Shown here: positions 33,047-41,950 of the stretch, in pieces
Numbering within the stretch: position 1 is the stretch's first letter
Layout of the letters: every line of letters starts with the position of its first letter
From: Eubacterium sp.
GTDB lineage: Bacteria; Bacillota; Clostridia; Lachnospirales; Lachnospiraceae
Assembly (NCBI GenBank): GCA_024690665.1
Contig: JAILOU010000054.1
Span: forward strand, 1 to 54,924
Reading direction: 5' to 3'
DNA: 54,924 nucleotides
Notes under the pieces: generated by a model
What the model was told of the DNA's origin: nothing
The model's database searches: none
Seen by the model: only the letters and a program-made list of their open reading frames with translations
Made by a program: the position numbers and the translations under genes

Positions 33047-36000
33047 TTATTTCACAACAACTTTACACTTCACGGTCTTGGCCGTCGCATAATGATTCGC
33101 ATCTCCTGCTGCACTTACCTTAATCTTAATCGTGTACGTACCCTTCTTCGTCTTTTTCTTCACGGTCACCTTGCCGGTCTTTTTCGAAACCGTAAGGCGC
33201 GAGCTGCCGCTTGACTTCGCATACGTCACGCTACCATTGGCCTTTTTCACCGATAGCGGACGGGCCACGGTTGTCGATTTTTTCTTCACCGTCTGATACT
33301 TCGCACTTTTCTTAACGGCTGAAACCTTCATGCTGTTTGAAGCCTTCGTAATTGTCAGTTTCACCGCCGCACTATTAGCCGCCGCATAATTGGTGTTGGC
33401 GGCAAGTCTGGCTTTCACATAGTATGTGCCGACATTTTTCACATTAGACGCACTGACTGATTTTGTGCAGGCCGCATTCGAATAATACGAATACGTCACC
33501 TTGCCGGTTGAGCCCGACTTTTTCACGGTGCCGCTGTAGCCAATCGCCTTTCCTGTGTAAGTCCTGCTTTGTGCGGCCAGCGAAATCGTAGAAGCACTCT
33601 GCTTAATTGCAAATGCATGGTACGTCGATCCGGTATGAACTCCAACTCCGGTAACCACGGCTTTCGCAGTTCCTGCATTTTTATTATTCTCATATGAAAC
33701 TACATAATCCGTTCCCTGAATCAGTTCCTCGCCGTCCAGCGTCACCGTAACCTCCGGCTCAAGTGAAAGTCCGACATAGATATACGAAGTCGTTGCAATT
33801 GATACGGTCGCATCACTGATATCAATCGCTTCAATCGCATATGTCGTCATTGTTGTACCGGCATAATCTCCAATTCCGGTAATCGTTGCCGTTGCTTCGC
33901 CAATCTCCACATTGTTCGTGTACTCGACGGTATAGTCGACTCCCTCCGTTAACACTTCATCGCCAAATGTCACCGTAACGGTCGGCTCCACAGCCTCGCC
34001 GGTGTAGTTGTATCCGGCATCGCTCGTCGTAATCACAGCGCCGCTAAGATTATTATCGCTGATGGTATATGTCGTCGTAGCTGTGCCGGTATAATTGCCC
34101 TTACCGGTTACCGTCACCGTTGCCTCGCCAACCTCAACATTGTCCGAATACGCTACTGTATAATCCGTATCCTGCACCAGCGTCATGCTGCCATCTACGA
34201 CCGTTACCTGCGGCTTGATTGCCTCCCCGGTATAGATGTGAAAATCATCATCTAATGTCACCGTCGCCTCGCTAATTGCTTTTGCACCAATTGTAAATGT
34301 CGCCGTCGCCGTATTCGCATAAGTTCCTCTTCCGCTAATTGTCACCGTCGCCTCGCCAACATCTGTATTGTCCTGATAAGTCACTTCATAATCCGTATCC
34401 TGTGTCAGCGTCTTCCCGTCCAGTATCACTGTAACACCCGGCTTAATCTCCGCTCCGGTGTATGTATACGCCGATGCTTCTAAGCTGACCGACGCCTTGC
34501 TGATGTCATTTTCCCCAATGGTAAATGTAGCTGTAGCCGTGCCGGTATAATTGCCCTTACCGGTTACCGTCACTGTCGCCTCGCCGGCATCTATGTTATT
34601 CACATATGAAACCGTATAATCCGTATCCTTTACAAGTTCCGTATCCCCAAGCGTAACCGTCAGATCCGGCTTAATCGCCTCCCCGGTGCCGATATAAGAT
34701 GTCTTTTCCAGGGTAACTGTTGCCTCACTTAAATCAATTTCTTCAATCGTGTATGTCGCCGTCGCTGTGCCGGTGTAATTGCCCTTACCGGTTATCGTTA
34801 CCGTCGCCTCGCCGGCATCTATGTTATTCGCGTAAGAAATCGTGTAATCGGTATCTTTTGTAAGTTCCCTGCCGCCTAGCGTAACCGTCACCTCCGGCGT
34901 GTTTGCTACGCCGCTGTACTCGTAAGATTCCGGATTAATCGCTACCGTTGCTCCGCTTAAATTAGCCTGCGTAATGGTATAGTTTACCGCAGCCGTCCCG
35001 TTATAATTGCCGCATCCTGTGATGGTTGCCGTCGCGGTTCCTACTTCTTCATTATTTGTATACGTAACGGTATAATCGCTTCCAAGTGTCAGCTCTTTGT
35101 TATTTTTTTCAACTGTTACTGCAGGCTCTATCGCTTCTCCTGTGTAAGCGTAACTAGTCTGTTCCAAAGTCACATCATCCGATGAAATAACATAATCTGC
35201 CTCATCCATTGTATCCGTATATAGTTTCATATGCAGGTCATTACCACTCGGTGCAATCGGTGCTCCATTGACGGTACTATGTCCGCCTGAAGATGCCGAA
35301 TACACAATAGAATTCGTTGAACTTGCGCATTCAGCTGTCACCACAATTGACCCTGACGCCGCCGTCGCAATTACCTGCACAGTCACATCGGTATCTTCTG
35401 TCGTGATTATGGTATCATCTAATTCAATCCTGTAATCGCCGGCATATGTTGTAGTAACGCTGCCGGTTACCGATTGGTCTCCGGCTGTTACCGTCGCATC
35501 CAGCGTGACATTTGCACAGCCCGTTTTCACACTGACTGCCTTAACCTCTTCTCCGCTTCTAACCGGATATATTTCTTTTAATTTTGCAGTACTGCTGGCG
35601 AGTGTATAGTATCTAGAAAGCGGAGCTCCGTCATATGCATAGCAGTTATCATATCCGCCAAGCTGCGTATCAAATGCATCCACCGATCCTGATGCAAGCA
35701 ATCCTGCATCCTCATAGCTAATCCAAAAGTAGCCTTTTAAACTCTCCTCGTATGTGCTATTACTTGAGTCTGAACCATCCAGCCAGGAGTTACGCACCAG
35801 CCATGCACCGTCACTGCTCGGTGTATCACATGTACTTGAGAAGTTCTCCTTTTCGAAATTATCATTCCAGCCCACCAGCATAACAGCGTGATTTCCATTT
35901 GCCTGATTGTAATAATAAGAATTATTCGTTGCACTATAATAATTTTGATCAAGATAGAATCCCGCATTCACTCCGCCGTGCTCCATAATGGCACTCTTAA

Positions 36001-36925
36001 TTCCATCCGTATCTGTAATCGGAATTGAGTAGTGGTTCACCATTGTCGCCATATTATAGCCCAGCGCATATTGCTCATCGATATCGGTTCCAGCCATAGA
36101 ATATGGCACATCCTCTTCTGAAACCGCTCCGACTCCATTCGACAGGCTATTGACCGCATATACGATATTTCCGCCCATCTGAAGATAATCAGCTTTTAAT
36201 TTAATCGTATCATCATTGTGCAGATCCAATGGATCATCATACGAATGACAAGTAAAATACGCCAGCGCAAGTTCGGACAGGTCAATGCTTGTTCCCGCCT
36301 GACCGCTTGCAATCAAGTCAGCCTCAAGCGCGCCGATTGCCCCAAATGCCCAGCATACGCCGTATGGATCCTGATCACGAAGTGCCGGAAGCCCATTTCC
36401 ATTCTTTCTTGTATCATACTCACTTGGAATGGAGGTTGCATTATAAGACTGCGTCAGCTCTGCCACCGGCTGCGCATCTTCGATCAATTCATAATCACCT
36501 ACCGGGCCTGCCTCTTCGTTTTGCGTCACCACTGTAACCGTCGGAAGCTCTACATCTTCTTCTACCGTGGCATCTTCAATAACTGCCGTAAATTCATATT
36601 TGCCAAGATACTCATCATAATCTTGCTCGCACTCCCAGGTAACCGGAACTTCAACCTGCGTATCTGCGCTTAAGGTCTCGTCCATAGAAACAGTCGCACT
36701 AAGCGTATCCGGAAGCACTTCTAATACGCTGTCCAAAGACGGCTTATATTCAAGTTCAATGACTTCATCTTGCGGCTCTTCCACCTCAACCACAGACGCA
36801 GCACCAGAAGCAAGCGCTAAAAGCGCTTGCTCCTTAGCATATATATTCTGTGTTCCGATCATGGATAGTGAACTGCTTGCCATTGCAATTGCAAGTCCAC
36901 TCGCCAACAATTTACCGCCTCTCAT
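33047..36925 (-). CDS. secreted C1A peptidase with seven MBG-type repeats
   Basis: The 1292-residue protein has a signal peptide (LAIAMASSSLSMIGT ... YAKE), an Ig-like region near 60-135, and a papain-family peptidase near 165-420: RDQDPYGVCWAFGAIG (Gln and catalytic Cys), GNHAVMLVGWND (His) and WLVRNSWLDG (Asn). After a beta-sandwich region come seven tandem units of about 70-75 residues (YxYTGxxIxPxVTV ... DYTVxYxNN ... GxATVTITGxGNYTGTA), then a different MBG-like unit and a Lys-rich end. It would act outside the cell. The start follows GAGG. It is the last gene of the three-peptidase operon. Confidence 0.9.
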   Translation of the reverse strand: MRGGKLLASGLAIAMASSSLSMIGTQNIYAKEQALLALASGAASVVEVEEPQDEVIELEYKPSLDSVLEVLPDTLSATVSMDETLSADTQVEVPVTWECEQDYDEYLGKYEFTAVIEDATVEEDVELPTVTVVTQNEEAGPVGDYELIEDAQPVAELTQSYNATSIPSEYDTRKNGNGLPALRDQDPYGVCWAFGAIGALEADLIASGQAGTSIDLSELALAYFTCHSYDDPLDLHNDDTIKLKADYLQMGGNIVYAVNSLSNGVGAVSEEDVPYSMAGTDIDEQYALGYNMATMVNHYSIPITDTDGIKSAIMEHGGVNAGFYLDQNYYSATNNSYYYNQANGNHAVMLVGWNDNFEKENFSSTCDTPSSDGAWLVRNSWLDGSDSSNSTYEESLKGYFWISYEDAGLLASGSVDAFDTQLGGYDNCYAYDGAPLSRYYTLASSTAKLKEIYPVRSGEEVKAVSVKTGCANVTLDATVTAGDQSVTGSVTTTYAGDYRIELDDTIITTEDTDVTVQVIATAASGSIVVTAECASSTNSIVYSASSGGHSTVNGAPIAPSGNDLHMKLYTDTMDEADYVISSDDVTLEQTSYAYTGEAIEPAVTVEKNNKELTLGSDYTVTYTNNEEVGTATATITGCGNYNGTAAVNYTITQANLSGATVAINPESYEYSGVANTPEVTVTLGGRELTKDTDYTISYANNIDAGEATVTITGKGNYTGTATATYTIEEIDLSEATVTLEKTSYIGTGEAIKPDLTVTLGDTELVKDTDYTVSYVNNIDAGEATVTVTGKGNYTGTATATFTIGENDISKASVSLEASAYTYTGAEIKPGVTVILDGKTLTQDTDYEVTYQDNTDVGEATVTISGRGTYANTATATFTIGAKAISEATVTLDDDFHIYTGEAIKPQVTVVDGSMTLVQDTDYTVAYSDNVEVGEATVTVTGKGNYTGTATTTYTISDNNLSGAVITTSDAGYNYTGEAVEPTVTVTFGDEVLTEGVDYTVEYTNNVEIGEATATITGIGDYAGTTMTTYAIEAIDISDATVSIATTSYIYVGLSLEPEVTVTLDGEELIQGTDYVVSYENNKNAGTAKAVVTGVGVHTGSTYHAFAIKQSASTISLAAQSRTYTGKAIGYSGTVKKSGSTGKVTYSYYSNAACTKSVSASNVKNVGTYYVKARLAANTNYAAANSAAVKLTITKASNSMKVSAVKKSAKYQTVKKKSTTVARPLSVKKANGSVTYAKSSGSSRLTVSKKTGKVTVKKKTKKGTYTIKIKVSAAGDANHYATAKTVKCKVVVK

Positions 36926-36949
36926 AACGCATTACCTCTGTGTCCATTT

Positions 36950-38920
36950 TTATTTTACAATAACTTTACATTTCACGATTTTGCTTGCGGCCTTGTAATT
37001 CGAATTGCCGGCAGCCTTCACCTTAATCTTAATCGTATAGGTGCCACTTGAAGTTCCCTTCTTCACCGTCACCTTGCCGGTCTTTTTCGCCACCTTTAGG
37101 CGCGAAGAGCCGCTGCTCTTAGAATAGGTCACCTTGCCCTTAGCACTTTTTACCGTCACCGGGCGTGACAATTTACATGATTTTTTCTTGACTTTTTTAT
37201 AAGAAATCTTCTTTTTAACGGCTTTAACCTTAATAGTATTATCGGCTTTTTTTATGGTGAATTTAATCGCTTCGCCGGTTGCTTTCGCATAATTTTCATC
37301 CGCAGCAAGCGTTGCTTTTACGTAGTAGGTACCGGCATTTTTAACATTTGCCGCCTTCACCGGTTTTGTACAGGCAGCATCTAGATAATACGAATACGTC
37401 ACCTTCCCGGTAGAGCCCGACCTTATCACCTTGCCTGTATATCCTTGTGCCTTACCGTTATACGTCTTACTTTGCGGTGCAAGCGAAATGCTCGAAAGCT
37501 GCACATCATCTGTGTATAGCTTGACACACAAGTCTCCACTTTCTGCCCAGCCGCTGATTGTGCTGTTACCACTCCGCACACCATGAAATGTCACGTCGTT
37601 ATCCGCAACCTCTCCCGTCCTCTCATACGGAAGATAGATGCCTCCGGATGCTGTCTTCATGGTCATAGAAACCGTTACATCCGTATCCTTTGTTACGACA
37701 AGCGGCTTTTCAAAATCCATCACATAAAACCCTGTATAGGTTGTTGTATAAGAATCCTTCACCGATTGATCACCGGCCGTTACCTTAATATCAACCGTCA
37801 CATCTGAACTGTTAAGAAACACCCCTATCGCACCAATCTGTTCTCCGGCATCAACCGGATATTGTTCTTTCACTTCACAACCACTGACAGAGCCGGAAAA
37901 TGGCGAATAATAATACGCCAGCCCCGCATACGAATAGCAGTTATCATAGCCTCCCGGTTCCGCATCGAACACGCATGCATTTGCGCCGGCCAATAATCCT
38001 AAATCTTCATAACTGACCCAAAAATATCCATATTCATTATAGGGATCATATCCGGCAATCTCATACTCCTCCGGCCACCAGGAATTCCGAACAAGCCAGG
38101 CGCCATCACTTCCCGGCCTGGAACCTTCGTTAAAATTCTCCTTTGCAAAATTATCATCCCAGCCCACCAGCATTACACCGTGATTCGTGGCAGACATCTC
38201 AGAATTATAAAACGCATTACCGGATTCGTTATAGTAATCCGTACTCCAATAGATCTGCGCCGCGACGGCGCCATGCTCCTTAATTGCCGTTTTCACTCCA
38301 TCTGCATCAGTTGCAAGCGGAATCTCCTGATATGCCTTTAGATACGCTGCCTTGTGCCCAAGCGCATATTCATCCGCCACAACCGCCGACGCATCATCCA
38401 AAGCCATGTCATATGGCACATTTTCTTCTGTTACAACGCCTGCATTATTCGACAATGTACTCGCCGCATACTCATAATTTCCACCATGATTCAGATAGCT
38501 TGTCGGCGAGGTTACCGTATCATCGTTATGCAGCTTCTTTGGGTCATCATAATTGTGATATGTAAAATATGCCAGCGCCAGTTCCGACAAATCAATGCTC
38601 GTATCGGCCTGTCCATTTGCAATCAAATCTGCTTCCATCGCACCGATTGTTGCAAATGCCCAGCAGGTCCCATACGGACTCTGGTCTCGAAGCGCCGGTA
38701 ACCGCTTCACGTTACTATAAGAGGTCTCCATAGAAGAACTCGCCCTTGCATACCTTGACGTCTGCGCCGGCTTCTTGGCCCCCTCCTTTGGCATAATAGC
38801 GCCGGAAGGAAGAACCGTTATCGACTCTCCCTTCACCTTCATCTGATTTGTACTAAGTAGTGCACAGGAGCTGATTAACATAGCAACCAGTGCCCCCGCT
38901 AATATCCTGTTCCTTTTCAT
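36950..38920 (-). CDS. secreted C1A peptidase without MBG-type tandem units
   Basis: The 656-residue protein has a signal peptide (ALVAMLISSCALLSTNQ), directly followed by the C1A domain: RDQSPYGTCWAFATIG, NHGVMLVGWDDN and WLVRNSWW. It then has the beta-sandwich region, one MBG-like unit (SISLAPQSKTYNGKAQGY) and the shared Lys-rich C-terminal domain. It lacks the early Ig-like region and all seven tandem repeats of the neighbour. It starts 17 nt after the stop of the first peptidase gene and ends 24 nt before the next start, so it is in the same operon. Confidence 0.9.
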   Translation of the reverse strand: MKRNRILAGALVAMLISSCALLSTNQMKVKGESITVLPSGAIMPKEGAKKPAQTSRYARASSSMETSYSNVKRLPALRDQSPYGTCWAFATIGAMEADLIANGQADTSIDLSELALAYFTYHNYDDPKKLHNDDTVTSPTSYLNHGGNYEYAASTLSNNAGVVTEENVPYDMALDDASAVVADEYALGHKAAYLKAYQEIPLATDADGVKTAIKEHGAVAAQIYWSTDYYNESGNAFYNSEMSATNHGVMLVGWDDNFAKENFNEGSRPGSDGAWLVRNSWWPEEYEIAGYDPYNEYGYFWVSYEDLGLLAGANACVFDAEPGGYDNCYSYAGLAYYYSPFSGSVSGCEVKEQYPVDAGEQIGAIGVFLNSSDVTVDIKVTAGDQSVKDSYTTTYTGFYVMDFEKPLVVTKDTDVTVSMTMKTASGGIYLPYERTGEVADNDVTFHGVRSGNSTISGWAESGDLCVKLYTDDVQLSSISLAPQSKTYNGKAQGYTGKVIRSGSTGKVTYSYYLDAACTKPVKAANVKNAGTYYVKATLAADENYAKATGEAIKFTIKKADNTIKVKAVKKKISYKKVKKKSCKLSRPVTVKSAKGKVTYSKSSGSSRLKVAKKTGKVTVKKGTSSGTYTIKIKVKAAGNSNYKAASKIVKCKVIVK

Positions 38921-38937
38921 ATTCTCAAAATCCCTTT

Positions 38938-41724
38938 TTATTTCACGACAACCTTACACGTTATCGTTTTACTCTTAGCTTTATAATTGTTGTTACCGGC
39001 AGCCTTTACCTTAATCTTAATCGTATAAGTACCACTTGAAGTTCCCTTCTTCACTGTCACCTTGCCGGTCTTTTTACTAATTGTAAGCTTACTGCTTCCG
39101 GAAACTTTTTTAAAAGTTACTGTACCTTTTGCCTTTTTGATCGACATCGGAAGTGCTAGCGTCACTGCTTTTTTCTTAACTGTCACGCGCTTCGCAGTTT
39201 TCTTAACCGCCGATACCTTCATGGTATTTGCCGCTTTTTTTATCGTGAGTTTCACCGGTGCACTGGTGGCTGCCTCGTAATTAGAATCCGCTGCAATCGT
39301 CGCCTTTACATAGTAGGTTCCTGCTTTTTTCACCTTCGATGCGCTAATCTTCTTTGTGCAGGCTGCATCCGAATAGTATGAATACGTCACCTTACCGTCG
39401 GAACCTGACCAGGTCACATTACCGGTATAGCTCTTTTTCTTGCCGTTGTAGGTCTTTTTCTGCGCCTTCAAGTGGATGTAGGAGGTACCTTTTCCAATGG
39501 TAAATGTAGCCGTAGTACTTCCCGTACAACTTCCGGTTCCCGTAATTGTTACCGTTGCCGTTCCAAGATTCGTATTATTCGCATACGCCACCGTGTAATC
39601 CGTACCCTGTGCATAGGTTGCATCGCCAATCTTCACAATCGGCTCTGCCTCAACGGCCCTACCGGTATATCCATAAGTATCCTGTGCAAATGTAACCTCT
39701 GCATCACTGATATCCGTCGTCACAATTGTAAATGTCTTCGACTGCGTTCCGTAATACTTTCCCTTTCCGGTTATCGTCACCGTTGCCTCGCCGGCGTCTG
39801 TATTATTCTCATAGGAAACCGTATAATCCGTTCCCTTCGTCAGAGTCGTATCATCCTTCTCAACCGTCACTTCCGGCTCAATCTGTGAACTTGTATAGGA
39901 ATACTCTGTTTCTTCTAACGTTACGGCAGCCGATGACAAATCACGCGTTGTCATGTCTTCTACCGTATCGGTAAACAGTTTCACATGTAGATCTCTGCTA
40001 AGTTCTTTCCCATTTAATGTACTATCTCCTGTAGTGAGTGGATACTGACCATATAATACATGCCCATATCCATCTTCCATCCATTCATTGTATTCACAAG
40101 AAAATGTTGCCTTCCCATCTTCCGAATCCGGTGTAAACTGTACGGTTACATCTGTATCTTCCGCAACCACAATCGGCTCATCAAACTCAGCCGTATAGAT
40201 TCCCTGATAGGTTGTCGTCAGCGATGCCGTCGTCTCTTGGTCTCCCGCAATCACCGTAACATCCAATACTTCATCCGTACTTTCCACATTCAACCTAACT
40301 GCTTTAATTTCTTCTCCCGCATCCACCGGATATGTTTCAGATAGAACATCCCCATTCTTTACGTCATGATAATAACGTCCTGATGCTCCATCATATGCAT
40401 AGCAGTTATCATAACCATCAAGTTGCGCATCAAATGCCTGCACATCTCCTTCTGATAATACCCCGGCGTCTTCGTAACTAATCCAAAAATAACCGTATAA
40501 ATGATATGTGTAAAGATCATTACTTGAGTCCGAACCATCAATCCAGGAGTTACGCACCAGCCATGCACCATCCTCCGACGGCTGAGAGTCTTCGTTAAAA
40601 TTCTCCTTTTCAAAATTATCATCCCAGCCTACCAGCATAATGGCATGATTAGCATATGTTGCATCACTAATATAATAAGAATTATTTGTAGAACAATAAC
40701 TCTCACCATCATCCATATACATTGCGGCATTTACTCCACCATGATCCACGATTGCCTGCTTTATGCCATCTTGGTCTGTAAATGGTATATTATAATAATT
40801 TACCATTGTGGCATAGTTACTGCTTACCGCATATTCTTCATCAACCTCTACTGCCAATGCCTCTGCTAATTCGCATTGACTTACCGTTGTATAAGGCACA
40901 TTCGCTTCCGATACCGCACCTACATTATTGGCAAAACTGTTAATCGCGAAACAGATATTTCCCCCATAAGACAGATAATCCCAAGCCGAACTTGTATATA
41001 CTACATCAGAGTTATGTAACCCCTTTGGATCGTCATATTGATGATTCGTAAAGTATGCCAATGCCAATTCTGACAGATCAATGCTCGTATTATCCTCCAC
41101 CTGCCCACTTGCAATCAAATCTGCCTCTAATGCTCCAATTGAGGCAAACGTCCAACATGTTCCATACGGATTCTGATTTCGAAGCGCCGGAAGATTTCCT
41201 TCCTCATAGTTATTGTATGAAGTCGGCAATGAACTATCTGTAGAAGATTGACGTGCCGGTACCTCGTATTCATTTGAGATATGCAACTCTTCTTCCTGTA
41301 CAAAATCTAACTCTTCATTATCTGTTGTAACTGTAATGGTTGGAAGTTCAACATCATCTTCTACGTCAGCATCTTCTACAACTGCCGTAAATGTATACTC
41401 ACCCAGGGACTCATCATAATCCTGCTCACATTCCCAGGTAACCGGAACCTCAACTTCCGTCTTCGATTTGAGAACAGAATTCATCGAAACCGTTGCACTC
41501 ACCGTATCCGGCAGTATATCCAAAAGGCTGTCCAGACATGGCTTATACTTTAGTTCTACTTGTTCTTCTTGTGGCTGATCAATCTCAACAATTGTCGCCT
41601 TCCCCGACTTAAGCGCCTGCAACGCTGTTTCCTTCGCATACGCATTGTCCGTTCCCAGCATCGTAAATGAACCACTTGCCATTGCAATTGCGAGTCCCCC
41701 CGCCAGTAATTTTCTTCCGTTCAT
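38938..41724 (-). CDS. secreted C1A peptidase with two MBG-type repeats
   Basis: The start at 41724 follows AAGGAG and gives 928 residues. The order is signal peptide (LAIAMASGSFTMLGT ... AYAKE), Ig-like region, C1A peptidase (RNQNPYGTCWTFASIG, NHAIMLVGWDDN, WLVRNSWIDG), beta-sandwich region, two MBG-type tandem units (near 645-790), the other MBG-like unit and a Lys-rich end. In the catalytic helix CWTF replaces CWAF of its two neighbours, a mild change. It is first in the operon, right after the leader at 41764-41911. Confidence 0.9.
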   Translation of the reverse strand: MNGRKLLAGGLAIAMASGSFTMLGTDNAYAKETALQALKSGKATIVEIDQPQEEQVELKYKPCLDSLLDILPDTVSATVSMNSVLKSKTEVEVPVTWECEQDYDESLGEYTFTAVVEDADVEDDVELPTITVTTDNEELDFVQEEELHISNEYEVPARQSSTDSSLPTSYNNYEEGNLPALRNQNPYGTCWTFASIGALEADLIASGQVEDNTSIDLSELALAYFTNHQYDDPKGLHNSDVVYTSSAWDYLSYGGNICFAINSFANNVGAVSEANVPYTTVSQCELAEALAVEVDEEYAVSSNYATMVNYYNIPFTDQDGIKQAIVDHGGVNAAMYMDDGESYCSTNNSYYISDATYANHAIMLVGWDDNFEKENFNEDSQPSEDGAWLVRNSWIDGSDSSNDLYTYHLYGYFWISYEDAGVLSEGDVQAFDAQLDGYDNCYAYDGASGRYYHDVKNGDVLSETYPVDAGEEIKAVRLNVESTDEVLDVTVIAGDQETTASLTTTYQGIYTAEFDEPIVVAEDTDVTVQFTPDSEDGKATFSCEYNEWMEDGYGHVLYGQYPLTTGDSTLNGKELSRDLHVKLFTDTVEDMTTRDLSSAAVTLEETEYSYTSSQIEPEVTVEKDDTTLTKGTDYTVSYENNTDAGEATVTITGKGKYYGTQSKTFTIVTTDISDAEVTFAQDTYGYTGRAVEAEPIVKIGDATYAQGTDYTVAYANNTNLGTATVTITGTGSCTGSTTATFTIGKGTSYIHLKAQKKTYNGKKKSYTGNVTWSGSDGKVTYSYYSDAACTKKISASKVKKAGTYYVKATIAADSNYEAATSAPVKLTIKKAANTMKVSAVKKTAKRVTVKKKAVTLALPMSIKKAKGTVTFKKVSGSSKLTISKKTGKVTVKKGTSSGTYTIKIKVKAAGNNNYKAKSKTITCKVVVK

Positions 41725-41763
41725 AATCTTTTTCTCCTTAATCCACTCTAATCCGCACACAAT

Positions 41764-41876
41764 GCAAAAAAATAACGCTGATATCGTGCCCGCGGACAAT
41801 TCGTCCGTTGCATGATACCAACGTCACTTAGCATTTATTCTTATAATAATTCGTGATGGTATCATAAATTACTTAT
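41764..41876 (-). promoter_or_regulatory. attenuator leader of the C1A peptidase operon
   Basis: The 150-nt leader holds a long hairpin (GACGTTGGTATCATGC with GCACGATATCAGCGTT, inner GGAC/GTCC stem), followed by seven T: a terminator. Near the 5' end ATGATACCA (41857-41865, minus strand) is complementary over 9 bp to TGGTATCAT inside the left arm of that hairpin (41812-41820), so an alternative fold would break the terminator. No known riboswitch class was recognised. Confidence 0.75.
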
Positions 41877-41882
41877 GGTACT

Positions 41883-41911
41883 ATCTTACCTTCTATCAGT
41901 TCAAAAGTCAA
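41883..41911 (-). promoter_or_regulatory. promoter of the C1A peptidase operon
   Basis: TTGACT and TAAGAT are 17 bp apart on the minus strand, giving a start near 41876. Confidence 0.8.
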
Positions 41912-41950
41912 TTATTTGTATGTCTAAAGTACTATTCATCCTCCTGTTTC

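Noticed and set aside
39062-40344. Several plus-strand frames opposite the C1A peptidase genes
   Set aside because: They are antisense to strongly supported peptidase domains and lack ribosome binding sites.
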